Shown one piece after another: positions 31,241 to 43,230 of a stretch of DNA of 64,000 bases. Every line of letters starts with the position of its first letter. Position 1 is the stretch's first letter. Under the pieces are notes generated by a model. That model was not told where the DNA came from and searched no databases. It was given only the letters and a program-made list of their open reading frames with translations. The stretch lies in the NCBI GenBank assembly GCA_001510575.1, contig LNGK01000010.1:1589111-1653110 (forward strand). The letters are read 5' to 3'. The translations under genes and the position numbers were made by a program. The DNA is from Knoxdaviesia capensis (taxonomy: Eukaryota; Ascomycota; Sordariomycetes; Microascales; Gondwanamycetaceae).

Positions 31241-33484
31241 ATGTATACGGCATGGATACTCAGGATGATTCCGGCAATACTCGCCAGCGCGACACTTCCA
31301 CCTCGAGATCTCAACCTGCACACGGCCCGAGCGGGTGTAGAACGGGCCAGCGCGGCGCCAACGGTGCGCGTGAACGCAACACAGCTATGCGGCCCCACGG
31401 AGTCGTATGCGGGCTTCGTCGATCTGCCGGAGGGTGATGGCGGCGGGGTCGGGGCGTCGGTGTTCTTCTGGTTTTTCCCGGCGGTGGCGGCGGCGGAGCG
31501 GGCGCCGCTGACGCTGTGGATGAACGGCGGCCCGGGCGCCGATTCGCTGATTGGAGTGTTTAATAGTGCGTTCCAGCCGAGTTGCAACGGCAGTATCTGT
31601 GTGACTGTGACTGACGAGAGACATGGATGTTTGTATGTAGATATCGGCCCGTGCAAGGTCAACCCGGATCTCTCGACATCGGACAATCCATTCTCGTACG
31701 AATACCACCCTCTCCACTGATATATACGGCGAGCTCCAGAAAAAGGGACATGTCTTGATGCTAATGGGGGGGGNGGGGGGGGGGGGGAACACAGGTGGAC
31801 GCGAGACACGAACCTGCTGTCTGTGTCCCTACCGGCGGGCGTTGGCTTCTCAACACGGCGGAAAGCCGCTGCAATCGGCACTTCGGCGGAGGTCGCGGCT
31901 GTTGCGTGGGATGTGGTACAGGCCGTACTCCCGGCGCTGGTGGAAGCGGGGGCACAGAACAAGTTCGCGGGCCGTGCGTTCCATGTATGGACGGAAAGGT
32001 GAGGAAGCGCTGTCCCTCCCAAACACGGGCAGGGCTTCTTAGACACTGACGCGAACCCTCATTATCTGGACATATAGCTACGGTGGACACTACGGGCCAG
32101 GTGAGTGAGCAACGGGGGGGGGGCATGAACCGACAACGTCGGGAAACCGGCGGGTCGCTGACACTCCTGAATAGAAGTGGTGAAGTACTTCTACGAACAG
32201 AATGCCCGGGTAAAAGCGGGCGATGTTGAGGGGATGCAGCTGGACATCAAGTCGCTTGGGATCTTCAGCGGGCTGATTGACGCCGAGAGCCAGGTCTCAG
32301 CGGTACGTGAAGAAGCCCCAACGACTCAGGATGCACACACGACTGACTCTGTGACAGTACCCCGAGTTCGCGGCGAACAACACGTACAACGTGACGGGGC
32401 TGAAGAAGAGCTGGACCACGTACATGAAGCGGGCGTTGACGATGCAGAACGGGTGTCTGGACCAGCTCTGGCGGTGCGGACAGGCGTACTCCGCGTCGGA
32501 GAGCCGGTACGTCTGAACAGTACCACGGGTGGCGTGGATATACTGACGGGATCCACAGCCAGGAAATCAGGGACATCTGCCGACGCGCCACATCCATGTG
32601 TAAGTGCCACCCGGCCGACCAAACCCCGTCATCCAGACTAACACCCCCGGTCCAAAAAAAAGGCCGCGACAACGTCGAGGCGCCGTTCTACTTCTACAGC
32701 AACCGCAGCCGGTACGACATCCGGCGCCCGCGCGACACGCCAGCGTACACGGACTTCTTCGCCAAGTTCCTCAACCTGCCCACCACACAGGCGGCGCTGG
32801 GCATCGCTCCGGCGGCGGTCGCGTACCGGCCCGAGAGCGACGCGGTGTACGCCGCGTTCGACCGCTCCGGGGACTACAGCTACCCCGTGTTCCGCGACGA
32901 TCTGGGGTTCCTTGTTGACCACGGCGTGCGCGTGATGTAAGGCTCTGGAGCTCTGGTGGGAGAGGGAGAGAGAGAGAGTGTGTGTGCATGTCTGTGTGAA
33001 GCGGGGAGAGAGAGTGCTGACGTGTTGGGGCGTGGGGTCTCTAGGCTGGTGTACGGCGACGCCGACTACATCGCCAACTGGTGAGTGCACCGTCCCCCTC
33101 GCCGGCATTACGCAACAGGCGATTCTGCCCGGAGACTTCCCACTGACACCGCTTCGCACTTCCAGGCTCGGTGGCGAGCGCGTGTCCCTCGCCATCCCAC
33201 ACGCCACATCCGCGCTGTTCCGCACAACACCGTACGCACCGCTCACACTGCCCGGGTCGACCGCCGCGACCGGCGCGGCCGCCGGCCGCGTGCGCGAGCT
33301 GGGCAACCTGAGCTTCGCGGTGGTGCACGGCGCCGGCCACGTTGTGGCGGCCGATGCGCCGGCGGCCGCGGCCGAGGTGTTCCGGCGGGCGGTCGGCGGG
33401 TGGGATCTGGCGCGGGGCGCCGTGCAGGTTGGCGATGCTGGGGCGGTGGTGGTGCCGCTGCGGCCGGATGTGCCGGTGCCGTGA
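31241..33484 (+). CDS. Secreted serine carboxypeptidase, peptidase family S10
   Basis: Ten exons (31241-31565, 31641-31695, 31795-31998, 32078-32100, 32175-32302, 32358-32506, 32559-32599, 32663-32936, 33045-33080, 33166-33484) join without a frame break into 517 residues. A signal peptide (MYTAWILRMIPAILASA) is followed by ESYAGFVDLP and the oxyanion-hole motif NGGPG. The catalytic triad is complete: Ser195 in ESYGGHYGP, Asp407 in YGDADYIANW and His470 in GAGHVVAAD. The Ser195 codon is split AG|C by intron 3, and the Ser motif sits on a 23-base exon. S10 enzymes remove C-terminal residues at acid pH in vacuoles or outside the cell; the signal peptide fits either. Intron 2 contains a poly-G run with one undetermined base (31774). 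The splice site before exon 8 lacks a clear pyrimidine tract, so that boundary is least certain. Confidence 0.87.
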
Positions 33485-36400
33485 TCCGGGGAGGGGCAAA
33501 AGGGACGTGTCTGGATGTGCGTGTCCTGGATACTCATGTACTGTACATACCAGTTTTGGGGATTGGAAGTGGGAGAGGGGGACCAAGGCTGAGTCAGGTA
33601 TCCAGGCTGTGTTTATCTTCCCCCGGTAGCTCCGTCACTCACCGTCTCCTCGCATTCGGTGTGTGGGTGTTTACGCACGCACACACACTCTCTTTCTCTC
33701 TCTCCTGATACACGCAGGATGTGCTGTCACCCTTCGCCGTGCCCCACCGGGAGCTGCAGCGTGAAATGAACAACAGCTGAACGGCATGTGGATGACGGCA
33801 CAGCAATCTTAAGCACCTGGCAGGCCGCCGTTTGAAACAAACACAAACGTCGCCCCAGGGAAGCAGCAACGTTGGCGGCTGGAATGCCTGGAGTGGTTGC
33901 GCTACCTGACCATGTCCGGACTCGTGAATGAAACTTGCGGCGTTCCCAGCACTGTATACCAGACACACGCCGATCTGATTAGCACGGGCGTTCCAATATA
34001 TCGCAGGAAGAGAAGACTGCCAGTTTTAAGGTTTTCACTGTACGTGATAGTAGTGATAGCAAACAAAAAAAAGCGCGTCGCGAGCAAAGTACTTTAATGC
34101 AGGATCCCAGGAGAGACTGGTCGGGATTCTTCAATGGCTGGGGGAAGGAAAAAAGCGTGGCCAAAGATATGTGCACAGAAACGCCGGCAGATCTGATATC
34201 GCGACTTTTGGCCCGGTCTGACCGTTCTTTACCGAGTGGCTTTAATTTACGGACAAAGAGTGGTACAGTGAGACGGTGCGACTATTCATTACTTTTGTTC
34301 TTTTCTGCCATTTTTTTATTCTTTCTTTTTCTTCAATGTGTATTTCTCTACACTGTGTATACGAGTACTATACCCGTATGCAGCAGAGCTGTTCACCGTA
34401 TGTCTCTGCAAGGTACCTGAAGAACTGCCGTCTTCCTTCAGTGTGTGCCTTGTTGTGTATGTGATGCTACGGAGTCTGCCCGCGGTTCAGGGTCCTTTAA
34501 ATGGTGAACTGGGTCCATCCAACCACAACACGCAATAGAATTGCCCTGCAGGCCGTAAGTTAAATAGCTAGGGGCAGCTTAACAGGAATTTGACGAATCT
34601 CTACGGCCGAGCATACCTGTAGATTTCGTCTTCTCGTCTCTCCTCGGTTCCGGATTTCCTCCAAGCAAGCCAGAACCACAGTCCAGCCTCCCTCACTCAT
34701 CCTCGAGACGCAGGGGACGGACATACTCTATATGAGGAGAGTAGCGATCCATCCATTCACAACGCGCCGGGCTTGATTGGATGCGTGTTTAAGTGATTTT
34801 CAACCACACTAGCCAGGAACGAATAGCGATGATTGAAAGAAAAACAAGGTAATATTTTAGATTGCTTGTTTGTGGAAGTGGTACTACCACGCAAGAATAG
34901 CAAGATTTCGCCGTTTCTAGTCTATCATGGGTTAAAGTGGACAAGGAAGCAAGCCTTCTGGCGCAAGGGGGGGATGCTTTGATGGGAATTTGAGAGAGAG
35001 AGGGAGAGAGAGAGAGAGAGCAAAAGAAGAAAGGATGGCGGTGTTGTGTGATCTTTCAGACTCGGTCTCTAACTCAAGCTGATGTGGTGGTGTCTCAGCC
35101 TTTCCTTTTCGCGTGCATGTGTGCGCGTTGAGATCTGTGCTAGCTAGGCCTTTACCGTAATTGCGTTTGTGGTAGCACCACCGACGCTTCGTGTTACCGT
35201 CCCGGCTTATTTACATAGAGTGCGAACATACTGTACAGTATAGACATGCATAGCCCGTGTGAACGCTTCCATGTAGATATTATCATCACGAACCAACGCA
35301 GGAAGCTAGCAGCGGCAGTATCAGCGGGCAACACACATCCTGCATATATGCAAGGAGAATGGCAGGCTCGAACAGCCTCATGAGACGGGAGCAAACCTCC
35401 CAGCTGTGCGAGAGCAACGCCAGTTTTCACAGAAAAGAATACTCTTCACTTGCGGAATGCAGGTGGGTAAGGGCACACCGCAAGAGACAATTAGTGGGTG
35501 CATGCATGGCATGGACATCGCCGCCGGAGGACAGAAGAGGGAAAGTAAACAAAAACCACGTTAAAACGCAAAAGTAAATAAACTTAAACAGCTGAAGGGA
35601 CGAAGACTGCTTCCTTCGCAAAGGGATCTTGGAGAAGCTTCAGCTTGACCCATCCCTTCTCCATTCGTGGGATTGACTTCAGACAACAGAATATGCCAGC
35701 AGGCGATGACGGGCTTCCTACAGCCTTGCTCAAAGAGGGCAAATTTACATACGAGGACTTAACGCCCCCCCCCCTAGCATTTTCTTCTTGAGTTCATGCA
35801 AGGCCTCAAGGACCTCCGAGAGAAGCTCGCCAGCTCCCTTGCACACGATGGATGCACTCTTAAGGAATGAAGAGAAGGGGATAGGGGGTGTGTGCAAGAA
35901 AGAAGCAAGGGAAGCCCTTCCTCGAATAATTACCTTCAACGAGACGGAAAAAAGACTTGGAAAGTCAGAAAGTCAGGAATAGAACGGCCGTTATGCATGG
36001 TGAAGGGATGGGGCCGGGGAAATTGGATGACATTTTAACAGGCTTCCGGTAAGTGCAAGTTCCGGGAGCTTGTTCACTTTATCTCTGGGTGAGAAAGTCA
36101 ACAGCCAGAGCCGCAGGAAAGAAAACAAACAGAAAGTAAACAGATCTCCGATTTTGATTCTTGCATTGCAGCGGTGCACCGACATTATGGGGAGAAGAGA
36201 GATAATCTGTCCATCTTGCTCGGTTTTTTTGTTGGTACGCGCCGGCCAGGGAGCAAAAGTCTACGGGCGGATCATTTGATTAACCGTGCAGAGGACTTTT
36301 TCTGCAGACTGCCACCACAGAGGCAGCAGAATTGAGGAGCACTGTCGACTGGCCGTTCCCTGCGCCTTCTTTTTAATGTCCCGGGTTTCTGCAGGAGCAG

Positions 36401-39202
36401 TGCAGACCGACATCTCCAGACTACCGACAGTATATGCAGTGAGTCAGGTATGTGTGTGTGTCTCGCGCAGATACTTTGATCTCGTCGTGATACTGCAATC
36501 GCGCTGGTAGCACCCACGTGACCCCTCCACGTGACGAACTTTGTTGACATTTGGACGACCCGTGCTGCCGGTGCAACCCAATGTTGACTTGATTTCCTCT
36601 TTGGGCATTTGTGGGCAGCTTCTTCGCGCGTTCATTGGCCAATTCTGGGGTAGGAGAGCAAACGCGGCACGCGGCAGACGGGGTCCTTAAAGAAACAAAG
36701 AAAACACGCCCCCCATGAAATAACAACATCGTGGGTTTTTCTTTTAACTTTATATTTCTCTCTCCCCACGTCACGCCCCCCCTTGACTTTCCCTGATATC
36801 CAGACTTTTGATCTGCTCTTCCATGTCCGTATATTTATGAATCCCTTTTTTGCTTTTTCCCTGAGAAAGAGAGTGCTTTAGAGGTCTCTCCACCCCTGGT
36901 CCCTCATCTTTTTCCACTGGTAAATGGATGGCGTAAGGAAGCTTGTTGATTGAAGCTGGGCCAGACACGCGCTGCCCTGGCCAAACCTCGAAGACACGGA
37001 GTTTATTGGAGAGAGGGGGAAAGGGGAGGAGGAGAGGCTGAAGAAGCGAAACGGGGCTGGAATAGAGGTGGACAAGACACCAGATGGCGGGATTCAGAGG
37101 GAGAGGAGAGGGCTGGCTTCTACAGTACAGCACATCCTTTATACAACAGCCCTCGGACACCGCTCCTGGGGACAAACATCCATCGATCATGATCATGCAA
37201 CAGGAACACAGAGACACATAATACACCACCACCCTGAGCGAGAATGGAGCCACCAAGCCCGCCACAACACGCAGAGAGGGGTCAAGGCCTCGTTTGAAGG
37301 CCGGCCCTGGCGCGGAGTTGCATGGCGAGACACACCAGAAGAAGAAAAAGAAAAAGAACCAGGGAACCAGGACGTGCCTCTGGTGGTTTAATGGCTGAAA
37401 AAAAGGCTTTAACAGAGAGGAGAAAAGAGAGCAGGGAACCCCGGAAAGGCAATTAAGAGAAGGCCAAGGTGTGTGTGCATTTTCCAAAGGCGGCGAAGCC
37501 CTCCTTCTCTCTTCATATCCCAGCTCCGGGGCGTGTCAGCACCCAGGAACCGAAGTTGGCGAAAGGGAAGGGGGTTAAATTCGTCATTAAATGCTCATTA
37601 AAGTCCTCGCTGTCCAACCACACTGCTCCGCCGTGTGGTGATTGAGTGATGGTGATGAGCGCCGGGAACAGTAACTGTTAACGCTTCAGGTCTTCCCTGT
37701 TCTGTATGCACTGCTTCTGTCACCCCATCAAACACGGTCATGGTAGTTATAAAGGGCAATCTAGGTGTGTATCATCTGGTGTCTAACTGAACAACTCTTT
37801 TTCGTCCCGTGCTGTCTGTTTCTTGCCAGGCCAATCTCCCTCACATGCTTTGTCTCCCGCCCAAAGTGTGTGGTTGAAGTTGAAGCTTCGGCCAGCCAAT
37901 CTCAGCTTGGAACGAACTTGGCCGCCACTCAATTGGCAGACCTGCTTGTTTGAAAGCTGTTGCTGCTGCTGCTGCTGCTGCTGCATGCTTGATACTCGTA
38001 TTCCCCTTGGCCGTTGGTGTGGTCTTCAGGAGTCTTTGCATCCCCCCCCGTTATGTGGCATATATCCACTTTATATGAATGCAATTCTCTTTTTGTTGCA
38101 TGCTCGCCCCCCCTCCTCGATAGAAGGGTATTTGCCTGGCCACACGCCCCCCCCCGCACTTTGCTTTGCAGAGCCGTTCGTTCGCTCTCTTCTTTTTCTG
38201 CTCGAGTGTCTTTCTGTGTTTGCGGCTTGTCTCTGGGTAACGCACAAATTCATGCTTTGAGCACGCCCGGTATTGCAAGCTGTGTGTGTGTGTGTGCCCA
38301 ATGGCGAGAGAAACAGTGCTTCCTCTGTTTCTTAGTACAGTAGACGCGATATATGCATATGCTACGACACATGCAATTAAGCTTCTCTCTTCTGGTCCCG
38401 TACCTGCGTCGCCTTGCATTCTATCTGGCAGACCTCAACCACTTAAAGGCACTTACTATAAATAATACTTGGGTGAATATTGAGAGCCGTGCCATGCCAT
38501 GCTTGGCCCTGGCGTGATAATTTTCTTTCTTTTTGCTCTTCTGTAACCCTGGCCTTTCCTCTCTACTGTATTTTGCGTGTTCGTGCTTTCGTCTTCCCTT
38601 CCCAATTTCTGTCTCCACTTCTGATCGATTGCCCAATCTAGGTCGTGTCAAGTCATTTACTTTTGAACCTGCAAGTACTGCGTTACCCTGCATTTCGTTC
38701 CTTCCGCGTCTCTCGTCTCTCGTCCTGGGCTTTTCTCTCTGGAGCTGTGGAGTCTGTTTTTCTCTGTTTTCTTCTGTTTTCTTCATCCGTCTCTGCTTCT
38801 TCCCTTTTTTCTTCTTCTTCTTCTTCCTTTTCTGTCTCTTCCATTTTCTTCTTCTTCTTTTTTCTTTCTTCCTCTCTTCTCATCTCCATCTCTCCAACTT
38901 CCTCTTGTTTTCCTTCCAGAGACGGCGACAGGTGATTTGGTGACAGGTGACGTGACGCTGTTACTGACTGTTGGTGATGTTCTAATGTGGATGTAATTGA
39001 TCACGATCTCTCTCTCGCTTTCTCTCTGTTGCTTCTACTGTCTCCCACGCTCTTTTTCTGCTGTTACACTCTCGTTTAATTGCTTGCTATATCGAAGTCT
39101 CTCACCCTAGTCTCTCCTTCTCTTTGCTCTCTTGTTCCGATCTTATTCTTGTTCTCTCTGTCTTTTTACGTGTTTTCTGTCATTCTCCATACCCCCAAAC
39201 AA
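33485..39202. other. 5.7-kb gene-poor region upstream of the homeobox gene
   Basis: No gene supported. It contains (AG)n near 34992-35020, a perfect 12-base palindrome TACTGTACAGTA at 35229-35240, a (TGC)8 run at 37961-37984, and strongly CT-rich plus-strand sequence from 38.5 to 39.2 kb consistent with a long leader. A 238-codon minus-strand frame at 36771-37487 includes a long Phe run from poly-A DNA and is not credible as a protein. Confidence 0.5.
37961..37984 (+). repeat. (TGC)8 trinucleotide microsatellite
   Basis: Eight perfect TGC units in non-coding sequence. Confidence 0.9.
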
Positions 39203-39441
39203 ATGGCCACCATCATCACGTCATACGCAAACTCGACCTCCGCCTCGAAAATGGATTCTCCCACTCATATGTCCAACCCAAACTCGCCTTCTCTGCCCCA
39301 TCATATGGGCGGAGTCTCCGGCTCTGATTTGGCCGTTGTCAACGTCCATCCTGACAGGCAGCCCAAGAACCGACGCAAGCGAACTCAGTATGTGGTGATC
39401 CCACCAAAAATTCCAATATCAACGCGTCTTGAAAGAGAATC

Positions 39442-39475
<34 letters not shown>

Positions 39476-41472
39476 CTGGTATCTGTCCTCAAATCTCAGA
39501 GAAACCCTGGCTAACCTGGTGGTTCCCGCGTGTCCAACTTTCTAGGGCCGTCGACAAGTCTATCCTCGAGTCCGCTTATAAGGCAAACCCCAAGCCGGAT
39601 AAGACAGCACGCCTTGCGATTGTGCGGAGCGTGTCGATGACCGAGAAAGAAGTCCAGGTAAGCTCTCAACTTAGACTTCACAGCCAAGCCTCACCATTTC
39701 CTTCTTTGGCCACCTTAGGAACGCGTTCTCTGCAGAGACGAGGAATGCCCCACATATATTTACGGACCATATAAATGTGCTTCAATATGAGCTAACGCGA
39801 TATCTAACTGCTTTCCAGATTTGGTTCCAAAACCGACGGCAGAACGACCGACGAAAATCACGCCCGCTGACCCCCGAAGAAATTGTCGCCCTGCGCTACG
39901 GTGGCATGGCCGTCTTGTCCTCCGACTCGAGAAGTCCTGACGCGTCTCTTTACTCTCAGCATGCCTCTTCAATGACCACATCCACCTCGCCTCTGTACGA
40001 ACTGTCTTCTCGCCCGATATTAACCCCTCCCGGATCCCAAGAACGCCCGTTCCCCTCTTCCAAGCCTTTCGACGCGTCGTCTTCACTCCAGCCATCAAGC
40101 TCTCCCGACGGTCCCCACGCCCAGACTCCAGCTTTGGCCCGCTCGTTCCCCGGTGCCGTGGGATATCTGGCTAACCGCTGGAACCTGGGCCCCACCTTCT
40201 CGTCGCCCGCTGGCAGCGACCCGGCGAAGTGAGTTAACCCTTCTCGAGAGCCTGCCCGAAGCTTTGAAGATTGGCCACCAGAAGAAGGCGTGAATACGGA
40301 CTGAATTTACTAACACACGCGCTTCTAGGCCCGAGCAACAACCCGAGCCGACATCTGGTGTTGTTGCCGTTAACGCCCCGTCTGACGTACCGGTTCTTCC
40401 TAAGCCCGCTTCCAAGTTCCGTATGTCTTTCTCGCTCGAAGGAAAGGCCGAAATCGTCGCTGCTGAACCGTCTCCCCCTCGCGTCATCCCGCCCCGCCCC
40501 ATGTCCACGGTCCCGACGCTGCCCCAGGTCAAGAGAGGCTCGCTGCAGAGAAGCCAGAGTGCTATCAACAGCGTTACGCTTCCTCCGATTTCAACTCTCA
40601 CCGGTGGTCTCCCTCCGAGATTGTCCCACGGTCGATCGCGGGATGTACACGCGTGGGAGTTTGCCTGCGACAAAGATGCCCCGGATGATCTTACCACTCT
40701 GGCCGAGAACGAGGCCAATGGATCGGCTCTTGCGGCCATTACCCTAATCCGCTCCTCTTCAGCACTACAGCCCAGCAGTGTCAGTAAACGCAACGCCCCT
40801 CTGGGCCGTACTCTCTCTCGTGCTCAGAGCTCAGCTGCGGCCGCGAACCCCCCGGCTAAGAAGGCGAGGCTTAACCGCACGCAGTCGAGCGTTGCGAGAA
40901 TGCAGACCGAGACCGAACCAGCCCCGACTGACACGCCGGTTAAGAAGCCCCAAAGCACCCTGTCGGGAGCTGCTGATTGTGGCGGAAAGGTCAAGGTGTC
41001 GATGCTGGTGTCACACTCAGGTGACTCAGACAAGGAAAACTGGAGCCCCGACGAGGATGGCAATTCCGCGAGACGGCCCCGGCGTGTGCGGACCCCGAAC
41101 TCGCGCCGGGTCCTTCCGCCGCCCAACCCTAACGTTAAGTCCAACGCCAACTCGCCCCCCAGCAAGTACACCGCGTGGCCGGTGAGCCGGGTCCTCCAGG
41201 ACAACACCAATGTCGGCCCGCTCTCTACGCCCCCGTTCACATTCTCCAAGGGTAGCGGCTCGGCCTTCTCGCCCGTGCGCGGCGGCCAGCGCGGGGGCGC
41301 AGACCGCCGCATCAGCGTGTACGAAGACAACTCACCGGCGCCGCCGGTCAAGTCGGCCTCGGGCGAGGAGGACGTGCACCGGTTTATGCGCGGCGAGGTC
41401 AGCCCTAGCAAGCGCGGCGATGCGGACTGTGTTGCCGGCCTGCTTGCTCTCAGCCAGGGCAACTGGCGGTAG
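39203..41472 (+). CDS. Homeodomain transcription factor, Yox1/Yhp1-like
   Basis: Four exons (39203-39387, 39546-39657, 39819-40228, 40329-41472) give 616 residues. A homeodomain spans about 54-113: NRRKRTQAVDKSILESAYKA, then MTEKEVQIWFQNRRQNDRRK. Recognition-helix residues Trp101, Phe102, Asn104 and Arg106 occupy canonical positions 48, 49, 51 and 53, and an intron splits helix 3 just before Ile100. The rest is disordered, Ser/Pro-rich and basic, with a KEN-box-like DKENW at about 470-474. The single homeodomain near the N-terminus and the Ser-rich body resemble yeast Yox1/Yhp1, repressors of M/G1 genes acting with Mcm1 or MBF. Orthology is inferred from layout, not alignment. Intron 1 contains a (TA)n microsatellite at 39444-39475. 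The long CT-rich upstream region suggests complex regulation. Confidence 0.88.
39444..39475 (+). repeat. (TA)n microsatellite in intron 1 of the homeobox gene
   Basis: About 15-16 TA units lie inside the 158-base first intron, between donor GTATGT and acceptor TCTAG. Confidence 0.9.
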
Positions 41473-43230
41473 TCTCACCCGTGTCCATTCCCGCAGCAAT
41501 AACGACGACCACTTTTCAAGAAACTTTTCCTTTTCCTTTTCCTTTTTCTCAATGTTTAATTATTTCTTTTTGGACTCTTCCGGGATACGATTTCTTTGTA
41601 TGTCGTGGAGCACGGCGAAGGACGCAAGCGCAAGCGAAATGGGCGGCATGGGATATGACTGGACGTGAAAGACGGCGGAATCAAGTATATTTTATTGGTT
41701 TCTTTTTTTCTATTTTCTTCTTCCTTTCTCCCTCTCTGTTTTCTTTTTGTTTCTCCCTCTGTGTGCTTTCTCCCTTTTCCGCTTTTGTCATTCTTCATGA
41801 TGGGAGGTGCGCGTGGTGTTTTTGGATACGATGAGAACGAGCAAAAAGGAAGATATGCCCTGTGATCCCAGCCAACCTGCATTTTTCTGCTTTTTCTGGT
41901 CTTCATCTGCACGTCCCTTTGCATCACCGTTTTTTTGTGATCACCGTGTGTTCTTTGAGAAGTCACGCTGTCTATACGAAAGATACCTTTTTCTTTTTTG
42001 CCATTTACAGATGCTTCATCTATGTGATGCTCTCTTTCTCTCTCTACGCACCCCTATCATGCCTGCCTCTATCTTTTCCTCCACGGGCGGATGGCTGGTC
42101 GTAGCGGCAGGGCAGGCATCGACAGCAACTGCTTTTCCTTTTCTGCATGCCGCAAAAGTCCCCACGGGGGTATAAGACAGGAAGACTAGTTCTTGGTGTG
42201 TGATTTGAAATGCTGTTCAAATATCCCCCGAGCGTGTGTGGCGAGCGTGTGTGGGTGGGGGCATCCGCCCCGGATAGTAGCGACACTCAGGAAAAGAACG
42301 AAGAATCTTCGAACTATCCTTGGGTGTGTGGTTCTGCTCCGCCCTGCTATTCTTAACGCGTGGACCAAACCAAAGTTTTTATTCGTAAGATCCCCCCCCT
42401 TCCCGCTGTCCGGAGCTTCCGGGCAGTGAAGGGGGAACCGACTTTCTGGGAGGATGGGTGTGGGGAGAGGCCATGCTTGTGTATGCCAATTTTGGAGAAG
42501 GAGATACTGAGAACGTACATGTTGGATTATACATATATATATATATATATATATATTTTATTTCGAGAGGGAGGGTTGCTTCTGCTTTTTTTCTGATAGT
42601 GGTACCCGACCAGCCAGCCAGTGCCATTCTTGTTCGTTGTGCTCTTGTCTCTGCTTGATAGGAACAGGGTGGGCTAGAAAATGCAACTGGCTTCCGCGGG
42701 CCCGGATTTTGCCTAACCGCACGTGGAAGTGACGTTGAGTTCTCTGACATGCATTTCCACGTATTTCACGATCGCTTCGCCCAGAAACTTACAAAACTCG
42801 TCTGTATATAACCGACATCTATCTAGAGAAAACCACCAGATCTTCTAGCTTCCACCGTCCATCCCCATCGAGAGGACTCTATATGTTCTCCAACCCTCAT
42901 CCACACACCAACACCACCGACACACCTCTATTGTCTTCTCGTCTCCCACCGTCGAAACAAAAGGGGGGGATATGGAGTTTATAAGAAAAAAGATCGCATA
43001 TGTACATCAAGAAAAGGATGGAATCAACAATAAAAAAGGAACGCACCACCCGGGTTGCTGGAACACCTGTAAAGAAAACACCGCTTGGAAAAAGAAAATT
43101 GGGGGACATGAGATTTATAATGGGGCTCGACGTGCAGAAAAGGACTCGGATGCCATGAAGAGGAAGGAAAAAAAAGAACCACGCGATAAAAAGACTGACA
43201 CCTAATGAAAAGAAGCAAGATTGCCACTCC
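41473..43230. other. Convergent intergenic region
   Basis: No gene supported. The first 500 bases are T/C-rich and resemble the 3' UTR of the homeobox gene. An (AT)12 run is at 42533-42556. The right end is A-rich, as expected downstream of the minus-strand NAD kinase gene. Confidence 0.55.

Noticed and set aside
32266..33537. Minus-strand frames opposite the carboxypeptidase 3' exons
   Set aside because: The plus strand holds all S10 catalytic motifs in a phase-consistent exon chain. The minus frames are shadows.
36771..37487. 238-codon minus-strand frame
   Set aside because: It contains a poly-Phe run from poly-A DNA and no conserved feature.
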